Part shown: positions 34,949 to 46,201 of the stretch, in pieces | How the letters are laid out: each line of letters starts with the position of its first letter | Numbering within the stretch: the first letter of the stretch is position 1 | From: Gilvimarinus gilvus | Lineage (GTDB): Bacteria; Pseudomonadota; Gammaproteobacteria; Pseudomonadales; Cellvibrionaceae | Direction of reading: 5' to 3' | DNA: 64,000 nt | Assembly: GCF_030518155.1 (NCBI RefSeq) | Contig: NZ_JAULRU010000731.1 | Location: 62,001-126,000 of the forward strand | Program-made: the position numbers and the translations under genes | The notes under the pieces: model-generated | What the model was told of the DNA's origin: nothing | Databases searched by the model: none | The model's input: only the letters and a program-made list of their open reading frames with translations

Positions 34949-36031
34949 ATGAATTCTATGCCCATACGCGCTTTGTTGGCGGGATGGTTTGCACTTGCAT
35001 GTGTGAACACTTTTGCCGAGCAAACCTTTGCGCCAGATGCCGACCACTTTAGCTATCGCGGACGTATTGATTTCTCTGCACCGCACAAGCCTGAATTGAG
35101 CTGGCCCAGCAGTCGTATCGACTTCCGTTTTCACGGCACCTCCGTGGCGGTAACGCTCGATGACGACACCGGCAATAATTTTTACGGTGCCTTTATTAAC
35201 GGTAACTGGGAAGACCCTGTTGTGCTTGACCTAGACAGCGGCGCTAAGCGGTATGTCATTGCCGATGGCCTGGAACAGCGAGAGCACCGTGTAACGCTGG
35301 TTAAGCGCACCGAAGGTGAAGAGGGGGCTACCCGCTTTTTGGGTGTTGCACTCAACGATGGCGCTGAGCTATTACCGGCACCCCCGCTACCGTCGCGCCG
35401 GATTGAGATCTTTGGTGACTCGATTACCAGCGGTATGGGGAACATGGCCGAGCTTCGCGCCGGCGATGGTAATCTGGCAGAAAAGAATGCCTTTATGTCC
35501 TACGGGGCGATTGCGGCTCGTGAGCTGGATGCCGATTATCGAAGTATTTCACAAAGCGGAATCGGGATCATGATCAGCTGGTTCGGCTTTACCATGCCGG
35601 ATTTTTACGACCAGTTGAATGCCGTGGGTGATAACGACAGTCGCTGGGATTTCTCCCGGTGGACGCCCGATGTAGTGGTGATCAACCTGTTGCAGAATGA
35701 TAGCTGGCTGGTAGAGGACAGGCTCGACCCAGTGCCTACCGCCCAACAGAGGGTTCAGGCCTACTATGACTTCTTGGCGTCGGTGCATAAAGAATATCCC
35801 AAGGCTTTTATCATTGCGGCTTTGGGTAGTATGGATGCGACAAAGGAAGGGTCACCCTGGCCCGGCTATATTGCGGCAGCGGTCGCTCAGTACCAGAAGG
35901 CTCATTCTGAGGCGCGATTGGCAACGCTGGTCTTTCCCTTTACCGGCTACGGTCAACACCCACGGGTCGTTCACCATCGCGCCAATGCGATGCTGTTGAC
36001 CGATTTAATCCGGCTGGAAATGGGCTGGTAA
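34949..36031 (+). CDS. SGNH/GDSL esterase, CE2-like
   Basis: A 360-residue exported esterase. The start at 34949 has AAGGAG six bases upstream and leads into a signal peptide ending NTFA-EQ. An N-terminal beta-sandwich (about 25-150, SYRGRIDF, RFHGTSVAVTLDD) precedes an SGNH hydrolase domain with block I IEIFGDSITSGMGN (catalytic Ser in GDSI) and a C-terminal HPRVVHHRAN holding the catalytic histidine. This two-domain order matches carbohydrate esterase family 2, which deacetylates xylo- and glucomannan oligosaccharides. Probable role: deacetylation of hemicellulose fragments, in line with the xylanase elsewhere in the window. Confidence 0.85.
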   Translation: MNSMPIRALLAGWFALACVNTFAEQTFAPDADHFSYRGRIDFSAPHKPELSWPSSRIDFRFHGTSVAVTLDDDTGNNFYGAFINGNWEDPVVLDLDSGAKRYVIADGLEQREHRVTLVKRTEGEEGATRFLGVALNDGAELLPAPPLPSRRIEIFGDSITSGMGNMAELRAGDGNLAEKNAFMSYGAIAARELDADYRSISQSGIGIMISWFGFTMPDFYDQLNAVGDNDSRWDFSRWTPDVVVINLLQNDSWLVEDRLDPVPTAQQRVQAYYDFLASVHKEYPKAFIIAALGSMDATKEGSPWPGYIAAAVAQYQKAHSEARLATLVFPFTGYGQHPRVVHHRANAMLLTDLIRLEMGW

Positions 36032-36172
36032 CAATAATTCACTCACAGCAGTGGGTTTTTACCAAAAACGCCCAATCAGGTCTTGAAACTTTGTCGCTTA
36101 GCCCGCAGTCTTAGTGCAGGGATTGATACTTCCCTAGCCCCAAAAGGGCGCCTCTATTACTGCGGGCCAAAC

Positions 36173-36508
36173 ATGTTGAAAGCAGCACAACCAATGCGGG
36201 CGAAAGCTCAAAATATGACCGGGTACGTCACCGGCGTGGTTCTGTGTCTGTGGCTTGCGCTTAACTTTCTCTTCCCAGTCTCAATCAATAATTCCGGTTT
36301 CGATTTATCAGGCTCGATGGAATTAACCGAGCCGGTGCATATTCCAGTGGGGTTCGACACCTCCGAGGGCGCTGAAGATGACGCCACTCTAGGCCGCGTG
36401 GAGCACACGATCCCTGTAACGCTGACGGCGTTAGCGTTGTTGGCACTTCTGCTTATCGGCTGTGGGCAGAAATATTCCGGTTTCAGTGCCCGCGCACCTC
36501 CAGTCTGA
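36173..36508 (+). CDS. Hypothetical membrane protein
   Basis: A 111-residue frame with two hydrophobic segments (about 15-32 and 82-98, counted from ATG 36173). Between them is an acidic region with LTEPVHIPVGFDTSEG. The frame is open up to 36083, but that part reads as non-coding. There is no good ribosome binding site, and no family is recognised, so the call is tentative. The space 36032-36172 holds nothing else clear. Confidence 0.4.
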   Translation: MLKAAQPMRAKAQNMTGYVTGVVLCLWLALNFLFPVSINNSGFDLSGSMELTEPVHIPVGFDTSEGAEDDATLGRVEHTIPVTLTALALLALLLIGCGQKYSGFSARAPPV

Positions 36509-36543
36509 CGCACACCTAAGTTTGCAAAAATTGTGTGTCTTAA

Positions 36544-36557
36544 CCGCCTCGTGGCGG
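36544..36557. terminator. Short GC-rich hairpin before the CBS gene
   Basis: CCGCC-TCGT-GGCGG forms a tight stem with a tetraloop, 22 bases upstream of the CBS-protein start. TTAA on both sides extends it imperfectly. It may end the preceding transcript. Confidence 0.35.
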
Positions 36558-36579
36558 CTTAAAACTGTGAGGCTCTACT

Positions 36580-37158
36580 ATGAAACCTGTACCTCGTATA
36601 CCTGTTTGCCGTTTAAACCATTCTCTGCAATTGAGTAATGTGCAAAAGCCCGAAATCAGCTTAACCAGCCCTGCCGAGTTGGTGTTTTGGGATTTTGAAT
36701 ACGCTCCCCCTATGATTGTCAGTCCGGCCGTTAGTGTCGATGATGCCGCTTACCTGATGCATGTTACCAACGCTAAGCTCAAGCTTGTGATCGACTCGCG
36801 CAAGCGTCTGTCGGGTATTATCAGCCTGCGTGATATTGAAAGTGTCAAAGTGCTTGCAACCGCATCTGCCATGGGCGTGGGGCGTCAAGACTTGACGGTG
36901 AAAGACATTATGACGCCGATTGTTCGTCTTAACGGTATTCATCGCAAGGATCTCAATGAAGCCCGCATCAAGGACCTGCTCGATATTCTCGAGTTTGAAG
37001 GGCAGCACTACCTACTTATTCTCGGTGATCAAAATGAAGTGTGTGGCCTGGTAAGCGCTGAGGAAATCTCACATCGGCTCGGACGGCAAATTAACATTGA
37101 GCCGGTCGTGCACAACTTTAGCGATGTATTTAATGCGCTAAACGTCAGTAACCACTAG
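36580..37158 (+). CDS. CBS-domain protein
   Basis: A 192-residue cytoplasmic protein with a CBS pair: first CBS at about 45-100 (MIVSPAVSVDDAAYLMHVTNAK, then LSGIISLRDIES), second at about 108-170 (TVKDIMTPI, then VCGLVSAEEIS). CBS pairs bind adenosyl nucleotides. There is no attached enzyme domain, so the partner is unknown. ATG at 36580 is preceded by GTGAGG. Confidence 0.85.
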   Translation: MKPVPRIPVCRLNHSLQLSNVQKPEISLTSPAELVFWDFEYAPPMIVSPAVSVDDAAYLMHVTNAKLKLVIDSRKRLSGIISLRDIESVKVLATASAMGVGRQDLTVKDIMTPIVRLNGIHRKDLNEARIKDLLDILEFEGQHYLLILGDQNEVCGLVSAEEISHRLGRQINIEPVVHNFSDVFNALNVSNH

Positions 37159-37169
37159 CAAAGTTAGGC

Positions 37170-37193
37170 TGGCGGCCTTTCCCTAGGCCGCCA
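37170..37193. terminator. Hairpin after the CBS gene
   Basis: TGGCGGCC (37170-37177) and GGCCGCCA (37186-37193) form a perfect 8-base GC-rich stem over an 8-base loop, 11 bases after the CBS-protein stop and 40 before waaA. No U-tract. Confidence 0.5.
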
Positions 37194-37233
37194 CTGTCGC
37201 TATCCTGTCGCTTTTCCCTGCGGTAAGTGATGT

Positions 37234-38508
37234 ATGCGGCTTTTATATACTGTTATCTACTACTTAGCGGTGCCTGTGGTAATGCTTCGCCAGATATGGC
37301 GAGCCCGCCGCGATCGCCGACATATCGAGCGCTTGCCAGAGCGCTTTGGTTTTATTGGCCCTATCACCGGCCAGCAGACCCGTATCTGGTTGCATACCGT
37401 GTCGGTGGGCGAGTTTCTGGGGGCCCTACCGCTAATTCATCAATTGTTGGCGCGGCCCAATACTGAGCTCATTGTTACCTGCATGACCTTAACCGGCTCC
37501 GAGCGTATCCGCGCATCGCTGGGCGATCGGGTGCATCATTTTTATATGCCCTATGACTTGCCCGGTGCTATTCGGCGCTTTATTAAAACGGCCGAGCCGG
37601 ATTTGTTGGTTATTATGGAAACAGAGCTTTGGCCCAATACCCTTGCTGAGTGTCACGCTCGTGGTGTGGCAACTCTACTGATAAATGCCCGCCTGTCAGA
37701 ACGCTCGGCAAAGGGGTATGCCAGATTGCCCAGGTTGACGACCGCTATGCTGTCGCGTCTTGGTGGCGCTGCTATTCAGCAACAGATGGACGCGGAGCGG
37801 TTTGTGCAATTGGGGCTCGACCGAGAGAAGGTTCAGGTAACCGGCAATATTAAATTTGATGTAGAGCTGACTCAATCCATGCGCGAGCAAGCGCTATCTC
37901 TGCAAGAGCAGTGGACTCTAGGAGGGCAGCGTAAGGTTTGGTTGGTGGCCAGCACTCACCCGGGCGAAGATGAGATTGTTCTCGATACCTTGGCTCGCCT
38001 GCGCAAAAGAGGTATTGCTTCGGGTCAGCTGTTATTGGTGCTCGTGCCACGCCACCCAGAGCGCTTCGATCAGGTAGCGCAGATGGCCCGGCGAGCGGGC
38101 TTTGAAATCGAACGTCGCACAAGTGGTACAGCACCAGGCATTGCCACGGATGTGTTGCTTGGCGACACCATGGGCGAGCTGCAGCTGATGTATGGTGCCA
38201 GTGACTTCGTGTTTATGGGGGGGTCATTGGCACCTGTCGGCGGGCATAATTTTATCGAGGCCGCGCTCTGGGCCAAACCTCTGTTAAGCGGGCCGCACCT
38301 ATTTAATTTTTCCGGAGTGTCCGCCATGCTGCGCGAGGCCGAGGCTTTGCGCGTGGTGGAGGGCGCTGAAAGTTTAACGGCGGAGCTGGTCGGGTTAATC
38401 GGGGATGACACTCGCGCGCAATCGATGGGGGCCGCGGCTTTAAATGTGGCCGAGGCTAATCGCGGCGCATTGGACAAAACCCTGAAGATGATCGAATCGC
38501 TTGTTTAG
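37234..38508 (+). CDS. waaA: 3-deoxy-D-manno-octulosonic acid (Kdo) transferase
   Basis: GT30 glycosyltransferase that adds Kdo to lipid A precursors at the inner membrane. 424 residues, N-terminal membrane anchor (about 3-20). The GT30 signatures IWLHTVSVGEFLGALPLI (about 51-68), MPYDLPGAIRRFI, METELWPN and the C-terminal GGHNFIEAALWAKP are present. It is followed by a bidirectional terminator shared with tolC. Confidence 0.96.
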   Translation: MRLLYTVIYYLAVPVVMLRQIWRARRDRRHIERLPERFGFIGPITGQQTRIWLHTVSVGEFLGALPLIHQLLARPNTELIVTCMTLTGSERIRASLGDRVHHFYMPYDLPGAIRRFIKTAEPDLLVIMETELWPNTLAECHARGVATLLINARLSERSAKGYARLPRLTTAMLSRLGGAAIQQQMDAERFVQLGLDREKVQVTGNIKFDVELTQSMREQALSLQEQWTLGGQRKVWLVASTHPGEDEIVLDTLARLRKRGIASGQLLLVLVPRHPERFDQVAQMARRAGFEIERRTSGTAPGIATDVLLGDTMGELQLMYGASDFVFMGGSLAPVGGHNFIEAALWAKPLLSGPHLFNFSGVSAMLREAEALRVVEGAESLTAELVGLIGDDTRAQSMGAAALNVAEANRGALDKTLKMIESLV

Positions 38509-38525
38509 AGGCAATCGCCGGAAAC

Positions 38526-38554
38526 AAAAAAAGCAGCGATACGCTGCTTTTTTT
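38526..38554. terminator. Bidirectional rho-independent terminator, waaA/tolC
   Basis: A run of seven A, the stem AGCAGCG-ATA-CGCTGCT and a run of seven T give a symmetric hairpin with U-tracts in both directions, between the convergent waaA and tolC genes. Confidence 0.92.
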
Positions 38555-38574
38555 GGGTCAAATGAAAGTCGGCA

Positions 38575-39957
38575 CTAAATACCGTAGTCGCTGCGCCGCA
38601 CCATTTTTCCATTGATTAAGAAGTTATTAATGCGCTCTACATCAGCAGGCGTTAGCATGCCCGCGGTTTCGCGCAGGCGAGTTTGTTGAATGATGTAATC
38701 GTACAGCGCATTCGAGTAGTCGCGGCGTGCCTGGTAAAGCGAGCGCTGCGCGAGCAGCACTTCAACCAGGTTGCGAGTGCCGACTTCAAAGCCAGATTGG
38801 GTTGCCCGAACGGCACTTTCATTGGAAACAATCGCTTGTTTGCGGGCCTTAACTCGCGCAACCCCAGTTTCAACCGCCAAGTGCAGCGAGCGGGTATTTT
38901 GAATTACATTGCGCTGTTGAAAATTAAAGTTCTCATCGGCTTGCATTGAGCGGGCGTACGCCTGGCGACGCGAGCCCGACGTGCGCAAACCGCTAAACAG
39001 TGGCACACGTAAACTAACGCCAAACGAGTGGCCTTCGCTGTCCGAATAATTGAATGGATTACTTTCAATATCTCTTTCGGTTTCGCTTTCAGAATAACTG
39101 GCCGAAGCGCTCAAGGTCGGTAAGTGGTTGGCCCGGGCGGCTTTGGCCTGCTCTTCGGCGGCAGCGGCGGCAGCGCCTGAAGCTTTAAGAATAAAGTTGT
39201 TTTCTAAGGCGAAAGTCACCCAATCATGGCGGTTGGCCGGGCTTGGTGGCACCACCGGAAACTCATCACTTAAAGGCGCGATGGCATCGTGTGACTGACC
39301 GGTCAACACTTCCAGCGCTTCATAGCGGATACCCAATTGGCCGCGGCCTTCCAGGGTGGCGGCTTGTGCGCTGTCGTAAGCGGCTTGCGCATCGTGCACA
39401 TCGGTAATGGGGGTTAGGCCCACTTCGAAGCGCTGCTTGGTTTGTTCAAGTTGTTGTTCCAACGCTTTTTCTTCGGCAATGGTTGCTTCTAAGTTATCAA
39501 TGGCGCGCAGCACGTTGAAGTAGGCTTCGGCAACACGCACGATCAAGCTTTGTTGGTCGGCAGAGTATTGCGCCTGTGCCTGCTCACTGAGAGCGATACC
39601 CTGTTGGTAAGTATGCCAGGCATTGAGGTCAATTAAGGCCTGATCCAGACTCACGTTCCAGCTGGTGACGTTACTTTCCGTGGTGGCGGAGCCCTCATCA
39701 ACAATCACGCCGTTACTGATGGTGGCGCTAGAGTCGGACTCGCTCACTGTATAGCTGGCGCCGGCATTTATTTGTGGCAACAGACCCGCGCGGCCAATGG
39801 TTTTGTTTTCAAGCCCGGCCTGGAAGGCCGCCCGGTCAGCTTTTAACTGAGGGTCGTTTTCCAGCGCCAAATTATAAATATCCAGGATGGAGTTGGCCTG
39901 AGCGCTGCCGCTTGCAGCAATCAGGGCAGCCAGAAGGTAGCGTTTCATGATTTTCAT
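38575..39957 (-). CDS. tolC: Outer-membrane efflux channel TolC
   Basis: Outer-membrane factor of tripartite efflux and type I secretion. About 460 residues, signal peptide ending SAQA-NS, then the TolC pattern ILDIYNLALENDPQLKADRAAF and the two internal repeats with GLTPITDVHDAQAAYDSA and GTRNLVEVLLAQRSLYQARRDY. Start at 39957 (MKIMKRYLL) with GGGA upstream; 39948 and 39984 are alternatives. Its place near nudF, divergently, is the usual gammaproteobacterial arrangement, here with the thi genes between. Confidence 0.94.
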   Translation of the reverse strand: MKIMKRYLLAALIAASGSAQANSILDIYNLALENDPQLKADRAAFQAGLENKTIGRAGLLPQINAGASYTVSESDSSATISNGVIVDEGSATTESNVTSWNVSLDQALIDLNAWHTYQQGIALSEQAQAQYSADQQSLIVRVAEAYFNVLRAIDNLEATIAEEKALEQQLEQTKQRFEVGLTPITDVHDAQAAYDSAQAATLEGRGQLGIRYEALEVLTGQSHDAIAPLSDEFPVVPPSPANRHDWVTFALENNFILKASGAAAAAAEEQAKAARANHLPTLSASASYSESETERDIESNPFNYSDSEGHSFGVSLRVPLFSGLRTSGSRRQAYARSMQADENFNFQQRNVIQNTRSLHLAVETGVARVKARKQAIVSNESAVRATQSGFEVGTRNLVEVLLAQRSLYQARRDYSNALYDYIIQQTRLRETAGMLTPADVERINNFLINGKMVRRSDYGI

Positions 39958-40175
39958 GTATTTTCCCAGTGGTGGTACTTCCATAAATGGGCGACAGGCG
40001 AGCCCTATATGTATTGCCCGCTATTAGTAGGACGCAGAGGCTCATAAAAAAGTTGCATCGGTGTGCGGCCCGGCGCCTTAGTCAGTGCAAGAGTGTAGCG
40101 ATTTGTGCCCCTAAGGTACAGGTGAATGCTTATTCATTTTCGCGGTTTTGGAGTAAAAAACCGTAAATCGTTTGC

Positions 40176-40204
40176 TTTACAGTGTCTGCAGAGTTCTCTA
40201 GACT
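40176..40204 (+). promoter_or_regulatory. Sigma-70 promoter for the TPP riboswitch-thiDC transcript
   Basis: TTTACA (40176-40181) and TAGACT (40199-40204) are 17 bases apart. Transcription would start near 40211, directly before the riboswitch. The rest of the tolC-thiD gap upstream shows nothing else clear. Confidence 0.6.
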
Positions 40205-40214
40205 GCTTGCATTC

Positions 40215-40296
40215 TTGTCGGGGTGCTTCGATTTTCGAGGCTGAGAGAGTCCCGTCGACCTGATCCGGTTAATGCCGGCGTAGGGAACGAGAGCCA
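40215..40296 (+). promoter_or_regulatory. TPP riboswitch (THI element)
   Basis: The conserved blocks GGGGTGC, GCTGAGAG and ACCTGATCCGGTTAATGCC-GGCGTAGGGAA follow in the THI-element order. Binding of thiamine pyrophosphate is expected to shut off thiD-thiC, most likely by hiding the start region, about 120 bases downstream. A 68-codon open frame on the opposite strand across it is not a gene. Confidence 0.95.
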
Positions 40297-40418
40297 GCAA
40301 TGATATCAGTAGATTTATCAATTTCTGCCCAATCACTGTATCCGCTGTACGTGGCCTCCGGCCGGTATAGCAGCTTTGCGGCTAGCTCTGGTTCCTGTAT
40401 TTCCCCGCGGAGCCAACA

Positions 40419-43189
<2,771 letters not shown>

Positions 43190-43198
43190 GGAAGGCTA

Positions 43199-43825
43199 AT
43201 GCCGAAAACAGCGCCACAATTTGCTCTTGCTGATGTCGAAATCTTAGCGCGGCAGGGCTTGTATCGGGGATTTTTTCGCGCCGAAAAGGTCACTCTGCGC
43301 CACCGCCTGTTTCGCGACAGTCAGTGGAGTCAGCCACTCAGCCGTGAAATCGTCTATCACAAAGAGGCTGTGGGGGTGCTGTTGTACGATCCGGCGCGCG
43401 ATGAAATTGCTCTGGTTGAGCAGTTTCGTATCGGCGCCATGGCCGAGGCCTCCGGCCCCTGGTGTCTGGAGGTGGTTGCCGGCATGGTGGAGGCTGGTGA
43501 GGTGCCGGATGAGGTTGCTCGGCGCGAACTGATGGAAGAAGCAGGAATTGATCAGGTAGAGCTGAATTATATCGGTAACTATCTGGCCAGCCCCGGTGGT
43601 TGTGACGAAAAGCTGCACTTGTACTGTGGTGTGTGCGATCTCGCCAATGCCGGTGGTATATTTGGGTTAGCCGAAGAAAATGAGGATATTAAAGTCCATG
43701 TGCTGGCGGCTGACGAGGTATTTGCCACCCTATTTACTGGCCGCTGGAATAATCCGGCTGCCCTAATTACCCTGCAGTGGTTACAATACAACAGAGAGTC
43801 TTTAATTAAGCGTTGTGAGGGCTAA
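43199..43825 (+). CDS. nudF: ADP-ribose pyrophosphatase (Nudix)
   Basis: Hydrolyses ADP-ribose. The Nudix box GX5EX7REUXEEXGU is read as GMVEAGEVPDEVARRELMEEAG (about residues 99-121, interrupted here only by normal variation). The N-terminal VEILARQGLYRGFF matches NudF. It opens the nudF-DUF1249-cpdA-yqiA-parE gene order shared with E. coli. Confidence 0.94.
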   Translation: MPKTAPQFALADVEILARQGLYRGFFRAEKVTLRHRLFRDSQWSQPLSREIVYHKEAVGVLLYDPARDEIALVEQFRIGAMAEASGPWCLEVVAGMVEAGEVPDEVARRELMEEAGIDQVELNYIGNYLASPGGCDEKLHLYCGVCDLANAGGIFGLAEENEDIKVHVLAADEVFATLFTGRWNNPAALITLQWLQYNRESLIKRCEG

Positions 43826-43834
43826 CCCATCGCA

Positions 43835-44284
43835 TTGAAAGAGCGTTACAAAGTCGACTTCCCGCTGCATATGGCGCAGTGTGAGGCCAATTACTGGTTG
43901 TTGCAGAAACTGATGCCCGCATCAGAGGTTCGCGACAACTGGGAGTTCGCCGTGGAAAGAGCCGAGGGACGCTGGGAAGTGCGCATTGAGATCACCGAGC
44001 GAATGCGCTACACCACCACAGTGCAGGTGTTTCGCCAAGATGCGGAGGCCAGTGAGTGGCTGCAGTCTCCGCGCTTACTGGTACGCCTATACCACGACGC
44101 CAATGTGGCCGAAGTCATGGCCTGTGAGGGCCACCGCCGGTTAGATGTTAAATACAGCTACCCCAATCAGAAGATGTATCAGGCCGATGAAAAGGCTCAG
44201 TTCAATCGCTTTTTAGGCGAGTGGTTGCGCCACTGCCTGGCCAATGGCCACTCTCTTAGTGAAATATCCCTTCCTGTTCGCTGA
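43835..44284 (+). CDS. DUF1249 protein (YqiB-like)
   Basis: A 149-residue protein with the DUF1249 start YKVDFPLHMAQCEANYWLL and the end FNRFLGEWLRHCLANGHSL. Function not established. TTG start at 43835, eleven bases after nudF. Syntenic with yqiB of E. coli. Confidence 0.88.
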   Translation: MKERYKVDFPLHMAQCEANYWLLQKLMPASEVRDNWEFAVERAEGRWEVRIEITERMRYTTTVQVFRQDAEASEWLQSPRLLVRLYHDANVAEVMACEGHRRLDVKYSYPNQKMYQADEKAQFNRFLGEWLRHCLANGHSLSEISLPVR

Positions 44285-44443
44285 TTTTTTGCAATAGAAA
44301 GCGTCGTTATCGGTGTTTTTTGAGCTAAATATCATACTTTTCACATTTGCTCCGGGCTTTCGCTGGCGTCTTAATCGGTAAGCGTTTATCGTTACCAATA
44401 AGAACTATGTTGAACACGAATGGAATAAGGAAGCTCTAGGTCG

Positions 44444-45268
44444 ATGGCGGGTAAGGTCAGCACCACGATTGCCGGCGCTAAACCGATGCGTTTGGTACAC
44501 ATTACTGACACCCATCTCGGAATGGCCGATGGGGAAACCCTATTGGGCCTGAATACTGACCAGAGCCTGAAGGATGTGCTTGAGCTGATTCAGCGCGAGC
44601 AACCACACATTGACGCCATGGTGTGCACCGGCGATATCGCAAGCTCCCCAGAACCCGACTGCTACCGTCGTTATATCGATACGGTTCTTGAGCGTTTTGC
44701 TTGCCCACAGGGTTGGCTGCCAGGCAACCACGACTCGACCGAGGTTATGCTCAACCTCGATCATCCCCACTTACCCGTTTGCCGCACCATGGATATGGGC
44801 GCCTGGCTCATAGTATTGCTCGATTCCAGCGTGCCGGGCCATGTGCACGGCGAATTGACCGCGTCCGAGCTTGGCTTTCTCGATGATACGCTCAGTGCCA
44901 ATGCCGATCGTCCAACGCTGGTTATGTTGCACCATCAACCGGTGGCAGTAGGCAGTGGTTGGATTGACCAATATATTGTGCGCAACAGTGAACAGTTGTT
45001 TGCGGTCATTGAACGCCATTCGCAGGTGAAGGCGCTTAGCTGGGGACATGTTCACCAACTCTTTGATGAATACAGAGGCGGTGTTCAACTGCTGGCCACT
45101 CCATCCACTTGTGTGCAATTCAAACCCGATTGCGATGACTTTACCGTTGATACCGCCATGCCGGGCTATCGGTGGTATGACCTGTATCCGGACGGACGCA
45201 TGGAAACGGGTATCGCCCGTGTTACTGGCAAGGACTACGTGATCGATTACCGCTCTGCCGGGTACTAG
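44444..45268 (+). CDS. cpdA: 3',5'-cyclic AMP phosphodiesterase
   Basis: Class III calcineurin-like phosphodiesterase that breaks down cAMP. Metal-binding blocks are ITDTHLG (about 20-26), CTGDIA (about 64), PGNHDS (about 90-95) and, later, LHHQP and WGHVH. 274 residues. Supported by synteny with DUF1249 and yqiA. Confidence 0.92.
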   Translation: MAGKVSTTIAGAKPMRLVHITDTHLGMADGETLLGLNTDQSLKDVLELIQREQPHIDAMVCTGDIASSPEPDCYRRYIDTVLERFACPQGWLPGNHDSTEVMLNLDHPHLPVCRTMDMGAWLIVLLDSSVPGHVHGELTASELGFLDDTLSANADRPTLVMLHHQPVAVGSGWIDQYIVRNSEQLFAVIERHSQVKALSWGHVHQLFDEYRGGVQLLATPSTCVQFKPDCDDFTVDTAMPGYRWYDLYPDGRMETGIARVTGKDYVIDYRSAGY

Positions 45269-45563
45269 CCAGCCTGTTGTGACTAAAAATTTACCAATCA
45301 AGGGGCGAGGAGAGTGGTTTGGTCATTCCAAGTGAAGGGCGAGCACTGCAAAGTGGCAAATTTTTAGCCACAACCCGAATACTTACATGGGCCTTCGGTA
45401 TTAGAGCAAAGCAGGAGCCATTGCCGAGGGCCGTGGCCAACTTTGCTCCCGGCGCTGTCGCCGCATACTTATCTGGATTGGCCAAACCTCGCTTGCGGCG
45501 CCCGGCTGACAATAAAACTGTCGTCCGGCAGGCGCGTCCAAATCACAACGGCAGGCTCTAGCC
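45269..45563. other. Intergenic spacer of unknown nature between cpdA and yqiA
   Basis: This 295-base gap interrupts an otherwise compact gene order. It has open frames on both strands over the same bases (80 codons plus, 73 minus) but no ribosome binding site or family on either. An inverted GTGGC/GCCAC pair flanks an AT-rich core near 45352-45372. It may be a dispersed repeat; no copy elsewhere in the window was found by eye. Confidence 0.35.
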
Positions 45564-46163
45564 ATGGCCTGCGTTATTTATGTGCATGGCTTTTTAAGCT
45601 CTCCGCTCTCCCACAAGGCTCAAGTCACCAAGCGTTGGTTGACCGAACACTGCCCCCAGGTGAGCTTTCACTGCCCGCATTTAACGCCTTACCCTGCGCA
45701 AACGGCGGAAGAGCTCGATGCCCTTATCGAGTTTTTGCAGCCTGAGCCCATATGGTTAATGGGCAGTTCGCTGGGTGGATTTTGGGCGACGTGGCTGGCC
45801 GAGCGCTACAACCGCCCGGCCGTATTGATTAACCCCTCTGTCGCACCCTGGCAATTTATGCCCGAGTTTTTGGGTGTTGACCTGAAGTCGTATCACACCG
45901 ATCATAGCTATCGCCTTGCAGCCGCTCATATTGATGAGATCAAAGCGGTGGACGTATCGCCGGTTACCCGCCACGCCAATTTTTGGCTTATGGTACAAAC
46001 CGGTGACGAAACGTTGGACTACCGCCAAGCTGTTGCCAAATATCAGGGCTGCAGGCAGCTGGTAGAGCCAGATGGTGATCATGGGTTTGTTGATTTTGAT
46101 CAGCACTTACCCGCCATATTCGATTTTTTTCAGGCGTTTGAGGCTACTCACGGCGCCCGATAA
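45564..46163 (+). CDS. yqiA: YqiA-family esterase
   Basis: A 199-residue alpha/beta hydrolase of the UPF0227/YqiA group. Seen: IYVHGFLSSPLSHKAQ near the start, the nucleophile elbow MGSSLGGFWA (catalytic Ser near residue 73), NPSVAP and, at the end, DGDHGFVDF with the catalytic histidine. Natural ester is not known. Ahead of parE, as in E. coli. Confidence 0.9.
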   Translation: MACVIYVHGFLSSPLSHKAQVTKRWLTEHCPQVSFHCPHLTPYPAQTAEELDALIEFLQPEPIWLMGSSLGGFWATWLAERYNRPAVLINPSVAPWQFMPEFLGVDLKSYHTDHSYRLAAAHIDEIKAVDVSPVTRHANFWLMVQTGDETLDYRQAVAKYQGCRQLVEPDGDHGFVDFDQHLPAIFDFFQAFEATHGAR

Positions 46164-46201
46164 AACCACAGAACTAAGCCGAAGAAACATAGAAACAATA
46201 T

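Noticed and set aside
36208-36513. Minus-strand frame of 101 codons opposite the hypothetical membrane protein
   Set aside because: The product is Ser/Arg-rich without a family, while the plus frame has two clear hydrophobic segments.
40130-40336. Open frame of 68 codons on the minus strand across the TPP riboswitch
   Set aside because: It runs antisense through conserved riboswitch blocks and has no recognised product or ribosome binding site.
45291-45561. Frames on both strands between cpdA and yqiA
   Set aside because: Two overlapping opposite frames cannot both be genes, and neither has a start signal or recognised domain.
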